Shown here: positions 34,692 to 45,697 of the stretch, piece after piece
How positions within the stretch are numbered: the stretch's first letter is position 1
Layout: each line of letters begins with the position of its first letter
NCBI GenBank assembly: GCA_963383645.1
Contig: OY726571.1
Location: forward strand, 24,492,116 to 24,556,115
Source of the DNA: Muscardinus avellanarius
Lineage: Eukaryota > Chordata > Mammalia > Rodentia > Gliridae
Length of the DNA: 64,000 bases
Direction of reading: 5' to 3'
Notes under the pieces: generated by a model
What the model was told of the DNA's origin: nothing
Databases searched by the model: none
The model's input: only the letters and a program-made list of their open reading frames with translations
Translations under genes and position numbers: made by a program

Positions 34692-34886
34692 TGCTGGGCA
34701 TGGTGGCACAATCTTGTAATCTCCACACTTGGGAGGCTGAGACAGGAGGATTTCACAGGTTCAAGCCAGCCTCAGTTCTCAGCAATTTAGTGAGACCCTG
34801 TTTCCAAATAAAGTACAAAATAGATCTGGGAGTATAGCCCGGAGGTAGAAAAGCCCCTGGGTTCCACCCCTAGTACCACAGAAAAA
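34692..34886 (+). mobile_element. B1-dID SINE
   Basis: 'tgctgggcatggtggcacaatcttgtaatc' to 'gggagtatagcccggaggtagaaaagcccctgggttcc' and 'ctagtaccaca'. Inserted in the L1M 3' UTR. Confidence 0.85.
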
Positions 34887-35011
34887 TCAAATCAAATAAA
34901 GTCATTCCTGACACCAACCCTACTCAGTCATACTGCACCCACTACAAACAATTTAGTAAGCCAACACTTAGGATACGGAGAGCTGTGTTCCAGCTATCAT
35001 GAGTGGGTAAA

Positions 35012-35193
35012 CTGGGCATGGTAGTACACACCTATAATGCTAATACTTGGGAAGGTGAAACGGGAAAACTGCAGACTCAAGGCCAGCTTGAGCAATGTAT
35101 TGAGACTCTGTTTCAAACTAAAAAATAAAATGGGCTAGAGATATAACTCAGAGGTAGAATGCCCTTGGGTTCAATCCTCAATACTACAAAAAA
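35012..35193 (+). mobile_element. B1-dID SINE, older copy
   Basis: 'ctgggcatggtagtacacacctataatgctaatacttggg' to 'gggctagagatataactcagaggtagaatgcccttgggttcaatcc'. Second insertion in the L1M 3' UTR. Confidence 0.85.
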
Positions 35194-35710
35194 GTGGGAT
35201 ATGTACATGAATTATTCAGAATTCTTCTGCAAGAAATATTTGTCTCTTCCCATTCTATTTGTACCAGCATAGTCTCATAGGGCTTTATTTCTTTTTTATA
35301 ATAATTTTTAAAAATTTTGTTCTTCAAATTGATCTAAATTTGGCCATTTGGAACCACATTCAGTTGACTCTTGTGTCTCTTTCAGCCATCTCCATCATTA
35401 AGGTCATTTGCTGTTTTTGTTTTGGTTGATTTCTTGGGTGGTTATATTATTTCTTTGTTTTTGACCACTTATTAACATCCTGACATTATATGATATTCCA
35501 GGTTCACCTGGTATATTTTCTAGTTCATTCCTAGAATTATCCCTTTCTCCAAATATCCATGATTCCAATTGCTGGATAAGAATATTTGAAAATACCGATA
35601 CGTGTGTTATGTGCTTTTTCTGTTGGTGTCTTGCTTCTGGGTCCTCTAAACTGACATGGCAAAAATATATCTGTATATTAACCATGAGTCTTGATCTGTT
35701 GGTTTGTTGT

Positions 35711-36025
35711 TATTGCTGTTGCTATGACAGAATATCTGAGTCTGGGTACTTTTTAAAGAATAATAGAGGCTGTGCCGGGCATAGTGGTGCACGCTTGTAA
35801 TCCCAGCATTCGGGAGGCTGAGACCTGGAGGATCGCGGTTCGCAGACAGCCTCAGCTACTTAGTGATGCCCTGTGCAACTCGGTGAGACCCTGTTACAAA
35901 ATAAAGAATAAAAAATAGGGCAGGGGATGTAGCTCGGGGATGCCCCTGGGTTCCATCCCTAGACCCACAAAAATAATAATAATAATAGAGGCTTATTTTT
36001 GCCATTCTGTGGCTGGAAGTCTAAA
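35711..36025 (-). mobile_element. MaLR LTR fragment split by a SINE
   Basis: 'gttgctatgacagaatatctgagtctgggtactttttaaagaataatagagg', resuming after the SINE as 'cttatttttgccattctgtggctggaag', matches the end of an MST/THE1-class LTR read in reverse. Only this end is present. Confidence 0.55.
35772..35980 (+). mobile_element. B1-dID SINE with 13-bp TSD
   Basis: 'gtgccgggcatagtggtgcacgcttgtaatcccagcattcgggaggctgag' to 'gtagctcggggatgcccctgggttcc'. TSD aataatagaggct at 35,759-35,771 and 35,981-35,993. Long subtype with 'cctcagctacttagtgatgccctgtgcaactcggtgag'. Confidence 0.9.
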
Positions 36026-37633
36026 AACATGTCATCAACATTTGTTTGAAAAATTTAGTAGATTTCAATGAACACATACTGCCACATATCCACAACTACA
36101 GTATTATATAGAGTAATTTCATCAAAAATTAATCTGCACTTCATCTATTCAGTCTTTCTTTGACCTTCATGAACCTGTGGCAGACACTGATCTTTTGGCA
36201 ATCACCATAGGTAAGCTTTTCTCAAAATGGCATACACTTAATAAGAGTTACCGAGTATACAGCATTTTCAGATTGGCTTCTTGTATCAAGATACATATGT
36301 CTAAGACTAATTCATGTTTTCTTTGTGTCTTGATACTTTATTTCTATTTTTATTTGATAATATTCTGCTTTATAGATGGTTTACTCTGTTTATTCACTCA
36401 TTCAAAGATATCTGGGTTGCTTGTAGTTTGAGAAGATTACAAGCAAAGTAGCTATAAACATTTTCATAGGCATTTTTGCAGACATAAAATTTCAAATTAG
36501 TTGAATGAAGAGCTAAGACTACAGTTGCTGGATTGTGTGGTAAGATTGTAGTAGTTAGTAAGAAACTGCCAACCTGTGTTCCAAAATGGATTTATCATTA
36601 TTTATTCTGGCCAGCAATAAATGAGAAATTCTTTTGTTCTCAATATTCTTTACCAGATGACATTTTCAGTTTGGGGAATTCAAACTGTTATAATAGGTGT
36701 GTACAGTTATCCCATTGTGATTTAAATTAACAATTTTCTAACGACAAGTGAGAGATTGTACATCTTTCCTATGCTTATTTTTTCTTTGTGTATCTTTATG
36801 GTATGTTTTCTGTTCAAATCACTTTCCTATTTTTTTAATCGAGCTGTTTGTTTTCTTATTGTTAAGCATTGAGTTCTTTTGCCTATTTTCTATAATAGCC
36901 ATTTATATGATATCTATTTCATAGAGACCTACTAACATTTTCTTTCTTGGATTCTGCTTTTGTGCTTAAATATTCATCACCAAAACTAAGTTCACTTAAC
37001 TATTCTGCTATGACATCTAGAAGTTCTATACTTTTGTGTTTTATATTTAGGTATTCGATTCAACTTTGGTTTAATATTATGAAAGGTGTAAAGTTTGTGT
37101 CTATATATTCATATTGCTTCATATTTCTGGATGCAGATATATTTTTGTTTTAGAGACTTTCACTATTGCTTTTGTTCCACTGGCAAAGGTCAGCTAACTA
37201 TATTTGTGTGGTTTTATTTCCAGACTCTATATTCTGTTTCATTGATTTGTGAGTCTATTATGACAATATTCTGTATCCTGATTACTATAACAAGTTTTTT
37301 AAATTGGGAACTGTGAGCCCTTCAAATTTGTTCTTTTTTCTTCCATTTTGTCCGGTTTAGGTCTTTTGACTTTTTGTGTAACCTTTAGAATCAGTTTCCA
37401 TTTAAACTTTAGTATTAATACTATTCAGGTCAATTCTACTTTTAATATTGTCTTTTGTCTCCTAAAAGTATCAGTTAATGAAAGAGGGCTATTGAAGTTT
37501 TCAGCTGCAAGAATAGACGTGTCTCTATCTTGAAGTTCTACCAGGTTTTGTGTATCTTATGATCTATTCCATGGCTTTTTTGGAAAATTAACCATTTATG
37601 ACTATTTTAATACTGATTTTGTTTATCCTGATA

Positions 37634-37637
<4 letters not shown>

Positions 37638-37674
<37 letters not shown>

Positions 37675-37884
37675 TTTTTTTATTATTTATTTTTTTTTGT
37701 GTGTGGTATTGGGGTTTCTGGAAGCCCTTCTATCTCTGGGATACACTCCCAGACCTATTTTTACATTTTTATTTGGAAACAGGGCCTCCTAAACCAGTGC
37801 GGGTGGCTGGCTTTGAACCTGCGTGATCCTCCTGTCTCTGCCTCCCAAGCGCGGGGATTACAAGCGTGCGCCACCACGCCCGGC
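37638..37884 (-). mobile_element. B1-dID SINE, palindromic subfamily, with (CTTT)n tail
   Basis: CTTT run 37,638-37,671, T-rich, 'ggtattggggtttctggaagcccttctatctctgggatacactcccagacc', imperfect palindrome 'taaaccagtgcgggtggctggctt', ending 'gcgccaccacgcccggc'. 'ataatctt' on both sides is the likely TSD. Confidence 0.9.
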
Positions 37885-37979
37885 TTATAATCTTCTTTCT
37901 TGAAGTCTTATTTCCCTGCACTTAATTTAACTACTTCAGCTTTCTTTTAATTAGTATTGTTAAAAAATATCTTTCTTCA

Positions 37980-37981
<2 letters not shown>

Positions 37982-38027
<46 letters not shown>

Positions 38028-38210
38028 TACTGCAGAGGGAACCCAGGGGCATTCTATCTCAGAGCTATACCTCCAGCCTGATTTTTTTTTAATTTCAAAA
38101 CAGGGTCTCACTGAGTTATAGAGGGCCTCACTAAGTAGCTGAGGCTGTCTGAGAACTGCAAATCTCCCGTCCCAGCCTCCCAGATGCTGGGTTACACCAC
38201 CAGCCCTGGC
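37982..38210 (-). mobile_element. B1-dID SINE with (GT)n tail
   Basis: GT run 37,982-38,026, then 'ggtactgcagagggaacccaggggcattctatctcagagctatacc' to 'cagatgctgggttacaccaccagccctggc'. Older subtype. Confidence 0.85.
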
Positions 38211-38329
38211 TATCTTGTTATTCTTATCCTACCAATTTTTAATACTTTTAGTATATTTAAGACGAAAAAAACTGAGTCTTGATTTTCTAATCCATTGTGA
38301 AAGTCAATGGCATTTATTATTTTTTATGC

Positions 38330-38499
38330 TTACTGAAGATGGAAAACAGGGACATTATACCTCTGAGCTACATCCCTAGCCTTATTTTATTTTTATTTGG
38401 AAACAGGGCCTCGCTAAGCTGTTGAGGCTGTTATCAAACCTATAGTCATTCTGTCCAGCCTCCCAAGTACTGGTCAAGCTTAAACTACCACACCCAGAT
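38330..38499 (-). mobile_element. B1-dID SINE, old
   Basis: 'actgaagatggaaaacagggacattatacctctgagctacatccctagcc' to 'ctaccacacccag'. Short and diverged. Confidence 0.75.
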
Positions 38500-38819
38500 A
38501 AAAACTCTGTCATTTAATTGATAGTTGTGGACCACTCACATTTAAATTGATTGCTGATAGACTTATCATGTTTATAACTATTTTTATCTGCTGCAATCAT
38601 TTTTATATCTCTTTAGTTTCCTCCTTTCCTCTCTTCCATAGTTTCAATTAATGACAATATATGAATTTTCCCCTCTGTTAGATATCAAGTAAATTGTTTT
38701 TATTTTTATTAGTTGTCCTACAGGTTGTATTATGTATTTTAATATATAATAAGTCCATCTTTAAATAATAGTATGTTGATTGAATTATATATGTTATATA
38801 CACTGTATAGTACTTAGAC

Positions 38820-39165
38820 TATCTTAATTAGCTTTTTCATCTCTGTGACCAAAATACTGGACAAGTACAATTTAGGGGAGAAAAAGTTATTTCGGCTTAC
38901 AGTTTCAGAAGTTTAGTCTAAGATCACCTAGGTTGAAGGCAAAATCATTGTGGTGGAGGGGCATGAGAGAGAAGAGGAAAGCTACTCAAAAGAGAGAGCC
39001 AGAGGAAGGGGCCATGGGTAGATGGAGTCCTCCAGGCCATGCCCCCAGCGGTCCATCTCCTCTAGCCAGACCTCCCCTCTCCATCTTCCTGCACTGGGGA
39101 CCAGACTCATTATATGAGCTTTGGAGAAACATCCCAAAGACAGAGCATAACACAGGCTGCTCCCA
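38820..39165 (-). mobile_element. MaLR-type LTR
   Basis: 'tcttaattagctttttcatctctgtgaccaaaatactggacaag', 'aaaagttatttcggcttac', 'cattgtggtggaggggcatgag', a C-rich 'ccatgcccccagcgg', and 'tggagaaacatcccaaagacagagcataacaca'. Full reverse-strand order of the family seen at 12,466 (+). It interrupts the ancient L1M. Overlapping ORFs of 72-96 codons are incidental. Confidence 0.7.
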
Positions 39166-39589
39166 GCTCTTTCTTGCTTCTGTGACCTTATTGATGCCAC
39201 TTACCCATATTCACACAATGTGACTATTATTTTTTTTTAATTTTATTTTATTGGTGCACTGTATTCATACATCATAGTGGGATACAAACTTTTGTAGACA
39301 TACATGCACACATTGCCCAGTCAGCCCCCACCCAATCCCCACCCCATTCTCTCCCCATCCCTCCTTCCCATGCTTGGCTTAGTGGTTGACATCTAGTATT
39401 ATAGCAATTTATCCAAAATTAAAAATGATAATCTCACATAACAGTTTCATTTGTCTGATACCAAGTGTTTGATGATTTAAAGATAGCATTTCAATATTTC
39501 TTTTTGCTTTCTTTCTTACTAGAGCATATTTTTTTCTGTTTTTTTAGGTGAAACTATCATATATTTATATATTTATTTTTCAGAAAAAA

Positions 39590-40285
39590 ATCTATCCTAA
39601 TATGGAATATGAATTCTAGATACCCAAAATGATCTTGAAAAAGAACAAAGCTAGCAGATATATATTTTCTGATTTCAAACCATATAAAGCTACAATAATT
39701 GAAACAGTGTAGTACTGTTCTAAAGGCAGATATATAGACCATTGGAGTTAAATACAAGCCTAGAGCTAAATTCTTCCCTATATTGTCAAGTTATTTTTGA
39801 CAAGGTTTCCACGAACATTTGGTGGTGGAAATAATAATCTTTTAACTAAATATTGTTGAAAAATAATAATTACATGGAAAAGAATAAAATTGGACCTTTA
39901 CCTAATCCCATATACAAGTATTAACTCAAAATAGATAAAAGACCTAAATATAAATCTTAAGACTATAAACTTTTAGGAGAAAATCTGGGTCATAAAACCT
40001 CACAACATTGAAATTGGCAGTGATTTCTTGGATATGATTTCAATGGCACAGGCAACAGAAGAATATACAAACTCCCTAAAAAATAAAAGAAAATATTGTA
40101 TATCCAAAGACAATGTAAACAGAGTTAAAAGTTACTAATAGAATTGGATAAAATATTTCCAAATGCTATATCTGAAGGTATATTAATATTCCAACTAGAA
40201 ATCCTAAAAATTAACAACAATAAAGGCAAACAATACAACTTAGAGATAGGTAAAAAACTAACAGAAATAATGAATCTCCACAGAT
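39590..40285 (+). mobile_element. old L1 ORF2 C-terminal piece, inverted inside the younger L1
   Basis: Forward-strand order of the ORF2 3' third: 'aaaaagaacaaagctagc', 'ttcaaaccatataaagctacaataattgaaacagtgtagtactg', 'ttaactcaaaatagataaaagacctaaatataa', 'gatttcttggatatgatttcaatggcacaggcaacagaag', 'atctgaaggtatattaatattcc'. Stops in all frames; far more decayed than the flanking ORF1. Confidence 0.75.
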
Positions 40286-40293
40286 AACCAATC

Positions 40294-41248
40294 TTAGTTG
40301 TCTGTTGGATGGAAACTCTTGTTTCTCTGGTTCTGGTGAGTGTTACCTATTTCTTCTTTGTAGTTAATCTCTTTGAGTATTTTCTCTAGCCCTGGTTTTG
40401 AAGACATAAATTCCTTCAGTTTCTGTTTGTCATGGAAGCTTCTTATTTCTCCATCTAATTTGATAGAAAGTTTTGCTGGATAGGAAATTTTTGGCTGGAA
40501 GTTGTTTTCTTTCAGAGTTTGGAATATGTTACTCCAAGCCCTTCTGGCTCTCATGACTTGGTTTGGGAAGTCTGGAGTGATTCTAATTGGTTTGCCTCTG
40601 AATGTCACTTGGCCCTTTGTTTTTGTTGCCTTTAAGATTCTCTGCTTGGCTTCCACATTGGTCATTTTGACAATTATGTGGCGTGGGAATCCTCTTCTCC
40701 GATCCTGTCTAAAGGGAGTTCTATAAGTTTCCTGGATCTGTGTATCAACCTCTTGCTCTATATTTGGAAAATTTTCTGCTATTACTTCCTTGAAGAGATT
40801 GTTGATCCCTTTGGTATCACTTTCTTTTCCCTCCTCTATTCCAATTATTCTTAGGTTAGCTCTCTTAAGATGGGCCCATATTTCTTCAATGTCAGATTCC
40901 TGCTGTTGGATATTTTTTTCTAGATTAGAAACTATGCATTCATTTTTGGATTGCTCATCTTCTAAGAGCGAGATTCTGTTCTCCATGTGGTCTAATCGGT
41001 TGTTTGTGCTTTGAATTGAGGCCTTTACTTCATTAATTGCATCCTTTATCTCTTTTTGGGAGTTCTTTTCGAAGCACCTCTATTATTTCTACAGTTATTT
41101 TCCTGATTTGATCTTCTAGAAATCTCTGATTTTCTGTTTTATCAGGTTCTGATGTTGTGGGGTTGTGCACATTCATTACTCCAGTGTTATTCCTCTTTCC
41201 CATGATTTTGGAGGTTTGTGCCTTCTCTGGGTTCTTCCCTTGGGTCAC
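40294..41248 (-). pseudogene. L1 ORF1 (ORF1p RNA-binding protein), frameshifted
   Basis: L1 ORF1p is a trimeric RNA-binding chaperone of the retrotransposon RNP. Start at 41,248 (MTQGKNPEK...); an N-terminal 60-odd residues stay open, then a single-base frameshift near 41,061-41,072 moves the frame. The rest stays open for over 230 codons to TAA at 40,294-40,296. In the long open part (from Met at 40,986) a coiled coil ends about residue 40, the RRM starts at 'NLRIIGIEEG' (residues 44-53), 'RTPFRQDRRRGFPRHIIVK' lies at 89-107, and the C-terminal domain includes 'NNFQPKISYPAKLS' (161-174). Total about 317 codons, a normal ORF1 size. The intact ends and single lesion suggest a fairly young copy; ORF2 is absent, so it cannot move itself. 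Confidence 0.85.
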
Positions 41249-41996
41249 TATGGCTTCACTTAAGGTGCTCTGGATCTTGAGTCTGTATTATCTCAGACCC
41301 CACTACTTCTTTACTGGGTTGTATCACAGAGTCTCCGACCCAGGGAGTCGATAGAGGCTGCTTTAAACTATGGGGGGTGCCAGGTTGCACGTTCTCCTAT
41401 GGTGTGATATCTCTGCCACCACCGCTCCCTCACTGGGTCAAGTCCCAGGAGGCCCAATACTGCGATTTCTCCTCTGTGGCCCGCAATTTGACTCACTGTT
41501 CTTGAGTACGCAGATGTAGCTGTACTGGACTCGGTGAATTCACTGCTGCTGCCTCCGCCGGTGGCAATATGGCGCCTCTGCCACGCCCTCGACCATGAGG
41601 CTGGCGTATTTTTTCTTCTCTGGTTTTGATTTCCACTCTGAATCCCTGCAGCGTGTGCTGAGCTCAGCCACTGGGAGCTTTAAATGCTGTCTGCGCCAAA
41701 AGATCCCACCTGGCTGTTCCGCAGCGGCTCACCTGGCTTGCTGTAGCCGTCCGTTGAGTTCGCCGCTGCCTCCGGCAGTATGGTGCTGCTGCCGCGTCCT
41801 CGGGCTCGTGTGTCTCCTCTGTGGCCCTGAGCTCTGTTCTCAGTCCGCTTTCTCTCTGGAGCCTGGTGTTTTTTTTTTGTTTTTCTGGTGATGGTGTTTT
41901 CTGGCTATGAAAGGCGCTCTTTTTGTGGTAATGGAGATTGGTTGTTAGCGGGACTCTTAAGCCCCGCTTTTCTCGGTCGCCATCTTCCCGGAAGTC
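41249..41996 (-). promoter_or_regulatory. L1 5' UTR / internal promoter region
   Basis: The most GC- and CpG-rich stretch of the window, starting at its right end with 'cttccgggaagatggcgacc' on the minus strand. 'aagatggcg' is a YY1-type core of the kind found at L1 5' ends. It lies between the element's 5' terminus and the ORF1 start. Short segments such as 'gccgctgcctccggc' and 'gctgctgcctccgccggtggcaatatggcg' recur within it (near 41,545 and 41,763), suggesting internal repeats. Confidence 0.65.
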
Positions 41997-42677
41997 GTGA
42001 CTATTACTTTAAATAAAAGTCTTTCAGATTAAAATACTAAAATGGAAGATTTAATTTTACTTTCCTGCTCTGATGCTCTTTCTTTTTGTGTGTGTGTGTA
42101 TAAAACTGAGTTTTTGAACTGCATAATTTTTCTTCTCCCTGAACACTTTCTTTTAACATTTCTTGCTGGAAATGTCTCGTGGTGACAAATTCTTCTTTCA
42201 GTATTTCTTTGAATGTTTTCATTTCTTCTTTACTACTGAAGAATAATTTCACCAGATATAGAATTCTTTATCAGCGGTGCTTTTTTCTTTCCATATGCTC
42301 ACTATTTAATTCCATATTCTTTCTTGCATATTTCTAACAAATGCTCTTAAAGCCTTAGCCCCGTTCTTATTGGTAAGGTGTTACCAAACCTCCCTACTCT
42401 TTCTGGCTTCTTTAAAGTTTGGATCTTCATCTTTGGCTTTTTGAAGTTTGAATATGATATGCTGAAATATAGATCTTTTGGCATTTATCTTGTTTAAAAT
42501 TCTCTGTGTTTCTTGGATCATTGGTTTGGTATCTCTCATTAATTTTAAAAAATCTCAGTAATTTTTAATTCAAATATTTCTTACCTTACAATTATTGAAT
42601 TCTCTCCCCTTCATTATTTTCTTCCTTGAATTTGAGTATTTGAGTTTGAAAACTTTCCATTAACATATATTCAGTTC

Positions 42678-42679
<2 letters not shown>

Positions 42680-42766
<87 letters not shown>

Positions 42767-42800
42767 CCCTCTTCTCTCCTCTCCTCTCCTCTCCTCTCCT
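42680..42800. repeat. (CT)n/(CTCTC)n microsatellite
   Basis: About 40 CT units then CTCTC-type repeats, at the tail of the following reverse-strand SINE. Confidence 0.95.
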
Positions 42801-43015
42801 TTTATTTTCTTTTTTTGCAGTTCTAGGGATAAAACCCAGGGGCATTCTACCTCTGAGCTATATACAAAATTCTTTTTTTGATTCTTAATTTTGAAACAGG
42901 GTCTCACTAAGTTGCAGAGGGCCTCACTGTGTTGCTGAGGCAGACCATGAACCTGTAATCCTCCTTCTCAGCCTCCCATGTACTGGGACTAAAAGCTTAT
43001 GCCACCATGGCTGGC
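42801..43015 (-). mobile_element. B1-dID SINE
   Basis: 'tgcagttctagggataaaacccaggggcattctacctctgagc' to 'atgccaccatggctggc'. Older subtype, 'tctcactaagttgcagagggcctcactgtgttgctgaggc'. Confidence 0.85.
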
Positions 43016-43430
43016 AAGTTAACTCTTTCCTCAGCTATATCCACTTTATTGATGAAGTCATCAAAACCATCCTTTGTTCTCTTCTTTTATTCTTTTTTCT
43101 TCCTCACTTTTTATTTAATTATTTTTTAGACTTTTTACTTTTTCATATATATTCCCCATGTTTTGGGCATGTTGCTACTTTTTTCATTAGAGCCCTTAGC
43201 ATGTTAATTACAGTTAGTTTAAACTTATCATCAATAATTCTAAAATTATTCTATCTGAATGTGCTTCATTCTTATATAGTTTTGGTGTTTGATTTGTTTC
43301 TTCAGATTGTGGGGTAGGTTTTAATTTTGCCTTTTTAGAATGTTTAGTAAAACCAAATTAATGAATCAAATAATAGGAACTGATACAAGTCATTTATAGC
43401 CTCTTTATTTTAATCTGAAGGAATTTTACT

Positions 43431-43756
43431 ACTGTAGATGCCCTAAATTTCAAGTTCTTCTCTGTGTTCCTCTTAGTATTCTTATTTATATTGATTCTGT
43501 GACTTGTAACCTACTGTTATTATATTTGAGCTTCACTGGTGTGATAAGTATGAGGTAAGAAGGAGGACTATCCTATAATTTTAACATTAAATCCAAGTTC
43601 TTTAGTAGACTTTGGCTCTAAAGTGTGACCTCAGGCATTTTGTAATATCTCTTCTCTCCTCAATAGATGCTTAACAAGTAAATAATGTACTCATCTTAAA
43701 ACTACATGAGATAAACTTTATTATTTTTATTTTATAGAATAAAAAGTGAGAAACTA
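43431..43756. other. unique AT-rich sequence
   Basis: No clear element; may still belong to the ancient L1. Confidence 0.4.
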
Positions 43757-43940
43757 AGCTGGAAGTGGTGTCATACTCCTGTAATAACAGCAATTTGGGA
43801 GTCTAAGGCAGAAGAATCAAGTTCAAGACCAAACTAGGCAACTTAGTAAGACCCTATATCAAAATAAAAAAAAGTAAAAGGATATATATATATTCTTTGT
43901 GGTAGAGAGCCCCTGGGTTCAATACAAAGTACCATAAAAA
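43757..43940 (+). mobile_element. B1-dID SINE, old
   Basis: 'agctggaagtggtgtcatactcctgtaataacagc' to 'gtggtagagagcccctgggttcaata' and 'agtaccataaaa'. Confidence 0.75.
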
Positions 43941-44225
43941 GACAAAAGAAATGAGACAACAGAATTTGTGCTGTTAATCAGTATATATTTTACCTCCTAT
44001 AAGAATCTAAATTTCATCTCTTTTTTCAGATATTTAGAATGTTAGAATGATGTATATAAAATTGTATATAAAATAGTTTATATAGCCAAATTTATAGATT
44101 TGTTAAATTGTTTTTCCACATGAAAACATAATCTTAGAATAAGCAAGTATATTTTGGCCATCTGTCCGTACATGTTAAATATTTTATTTACTCCTTAGCC
44201 TCTCTGCTACTCATTATATTTACTT

Positions 44226-44775
44226 TTCAGCTTACTATGGCATTATTTTTTGATAAATCCATCATAAACTGAAAATATGTTAAGTCAAAAAGTTGTGGTG
44301 GTATATACCTGTAATCCAAGTACTTGGGAGGCTGAGACAGGAAAATGGTAGGTACAAGGATAATCTCAGCAATGTAGAAAAACTTTCCTTAACCTAGGTA
44401 GAACCTAGGTAGACCTTGTTTTAAAACAAAAATAGAAAATAAAAATGCTGGGGGTTGTAATTCCAAGATATAATGCCCCTGGGTTCCATCTCCAGTACCA
44501 TAAAAATAGTGTTTATTATACCTAACCTATCATATATCATAGCTTAGCCAAGCCTACCATAAATGTGCTCAGAAAACTTGCATGTGCCTATAACTGGGGA
44601 AAAATTATCTAATGCAAAATCTATTTTATAATTGAAGTATTGTATGTGTCATGTAATTTGTTGAATGCTGTACTGAAAGTAAAAAAAGAGAACCTTTTTA
44701 TGCATATACTCATACACCACTGTAGTCTAAAAATTCTAAGTCAAACCATTATAAATCAAGAACTATCTGTATTAA
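44226..44775. mobile_element. Tigger-like DNA transposon relic split by a SINE
   Basis: Left part 'cagcttactatggcattattttttgataaatccatcataaactgaaaatatg', then after the SINE 'tacctaacctatcatatatcatagcttagccaagcctacc', 'gtgctcagaaaacttgcatg', 'tttgttgaatgctgtactgaaag' and the end 'attctaagtcaaaccattataaatcaagaactatctgta'. This is the layout of a Tigger-group element whose termini contain 'aagtcgaaccatcgtaagtc'-type repeats. Confidence 0.7.
44291..44508 (+). mobile_element. B1-dID SINE inside the Tigger relic
   Basis: 'agttgtggtggtatatacctgtaatccaagtacttgggaggctgagac' to 'ctgggttccatctccagtaccataaaaa'. Confidence 0.8.
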
Positions 44776-45687
44776 TGTGAAATATATTTTCTTTTCAAGA
44801 CATCAAAGGCAATAAAATAGAATAAATTGCATTGTTGTGTTGTTGGCACTGTTAGCATACAAGTTATAAATATTTTGCAGGTCTTTATTAGTTTTGTTTC
44901 ATGACCAAATGCAGCTAAATCTTTTTCAGCATTCAATAATATGCTATTCAATCTTGTATCCATGTTCTATAAAGTAGTATTTAGAATTTAATTCTAATCC
45001 TAAAATTTCTTTGACTGCAAGCTATAATTATAATAATCAAAATTGCTTTCCTGTAAGTAAATTATTTTCAGAGTACAGACTAGATACCAGAAAAACACAA
45101 TGATCTATTGTCTTTCATGTCTATAATTTGTTGAAGAGGAAATTCTAAATTAAGAGCTTAGAAAACGTGTTTGCTGGTATTTGAAATAATTAGTTGTGAA
45201 AGTCATGGTCCAAGACTCTTTTAAGTTTTAGCTTTTAAGTGCTTTTTCTCCTATTTGTCAAGTTTTGATATATTTTTCATCGGTATTCAAGAAATGGAGA
45301 TTATTCCCTTTCTGGAACACTGTAGACAAGTTATGTTTATGCTAGGTAGCCAATATTATTAAACACAACCTGGCTTTGATATTAAATGTGTTGCTACTTC
45401 TGCCTGCACACTTAAAAAAGAACAAGCCTCTGTGTATAAGTATAGTACATGTGGAAGTAATTTTTCAAAAAATTAAGGTAATTAAAAAAAATTAAATTGC
45501 ACAAGTAAAACCAATCATTTACTAGGTATTTTCTTTCTAAGTCTTAGATACTTTAAATTGGCTATGCTCCAAACTCAACACATCTCTGCCTTCCTATTTC
45601 CCCCATTAGTGTTGAATATAATTTAAAAGACCTCACTGAAGTTAATATTGTATACTTCATTTGTTTATGTTTTAATTATCATACTTG
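44776..45687. other. unique AT-rich sequence
   Basis: No recognised element. Confidence 0.5.
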
Positions 45688-45697
45688 TAGAATGCAA

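Larger units (their letters stand above)
34190..35705 (-). mobile_element. ancient L1M 3' UTR (start of a long L1)
   Basis: Reverse-strand order of the long mammalian L1M 3' UTR: 'gtaattagcatcttacatttgc', 'catcttgtcatgtccttacgctcctcctgc', 'tctcagacattccttatcattgatgaccttgacagttttcag', 'atatcaagggttcataacattagc', and past two SINEs 'ttcagttgactcttgtgtctctttcagcc' and 'tgcttctgggtcctctaaactgacatgg'. With 36,030-38,815 and 42,011-43,430 it forms one broken ancient element. Confidence 0.75.
36030..38815 (-). mobile_element. ancient L1M ORF2 region (pseudogene)
   Basis: Reverse-strand L1 ORF2 in order from 3' to 5': 'cacttcatctattcagtc...gcagacactgatc', 'attcactcattcaaagatatctgggttgcttg', 'aagaaactgccaacctgtgttccaaaatgg', 'ttttttaatcgagctgtttgttttcttattgttaag', 'ctgtttcattgatttgtgagtc', then the endonuclease side 'tatcttgaagttctaccaggttttgtg' and 'gtggaccactcacatttaaattgattgctg'. 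Stops and indels throughout. Three SINEs are inserted (37,638, 37,983 and 38,330). Confidence 0.75.
39220..42010 (-). mobile_element. younger L1 insertion with TSD and a replaced middle
   Basis: Flanked by gtgactattatttt (39,220-39,233) and gtgactattacttt (41,997-42,010), 13/14 identical. The right copy ends TTT before AAA, as expected for L1 endonuclease cleavage. From the right: a CpG-rich 5' end reading 'cgggaagatggcgaccgag' on the minus strand, 5' UTR, then ORF1 to 40,294. At the left: a T run and about 160 bp of L1 3' UTR (39,234-39,392) matching the one at 59,870-60,010. ORF2 is missing; the gap holds about 890 bp of other sequence, including an oppositely oriented old L1 piece (39,590-40,285). 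Confidence 0.75.
42011..43430 (-). mobile_element. ancient L1M ORF1/5' region (continuation of the broken L1)
   Basis: Reverse-strand order of old L1 ORF1: 'tttcaccagatatagaattctttatc', 'tgaagtttgaatatgatatgctg', 'tgtgtttcttggatcattgg', 'aatttttaattcaaatatttcttacc', with later 'tgttgctacttttttcattag'. It continues the minus-strand L1 left of the MaLR LTR and younger L1, implying those two inserted into it. A SINE sits at 42,680-43,015. The right boundary is uncertain. Confidence 0.6.
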
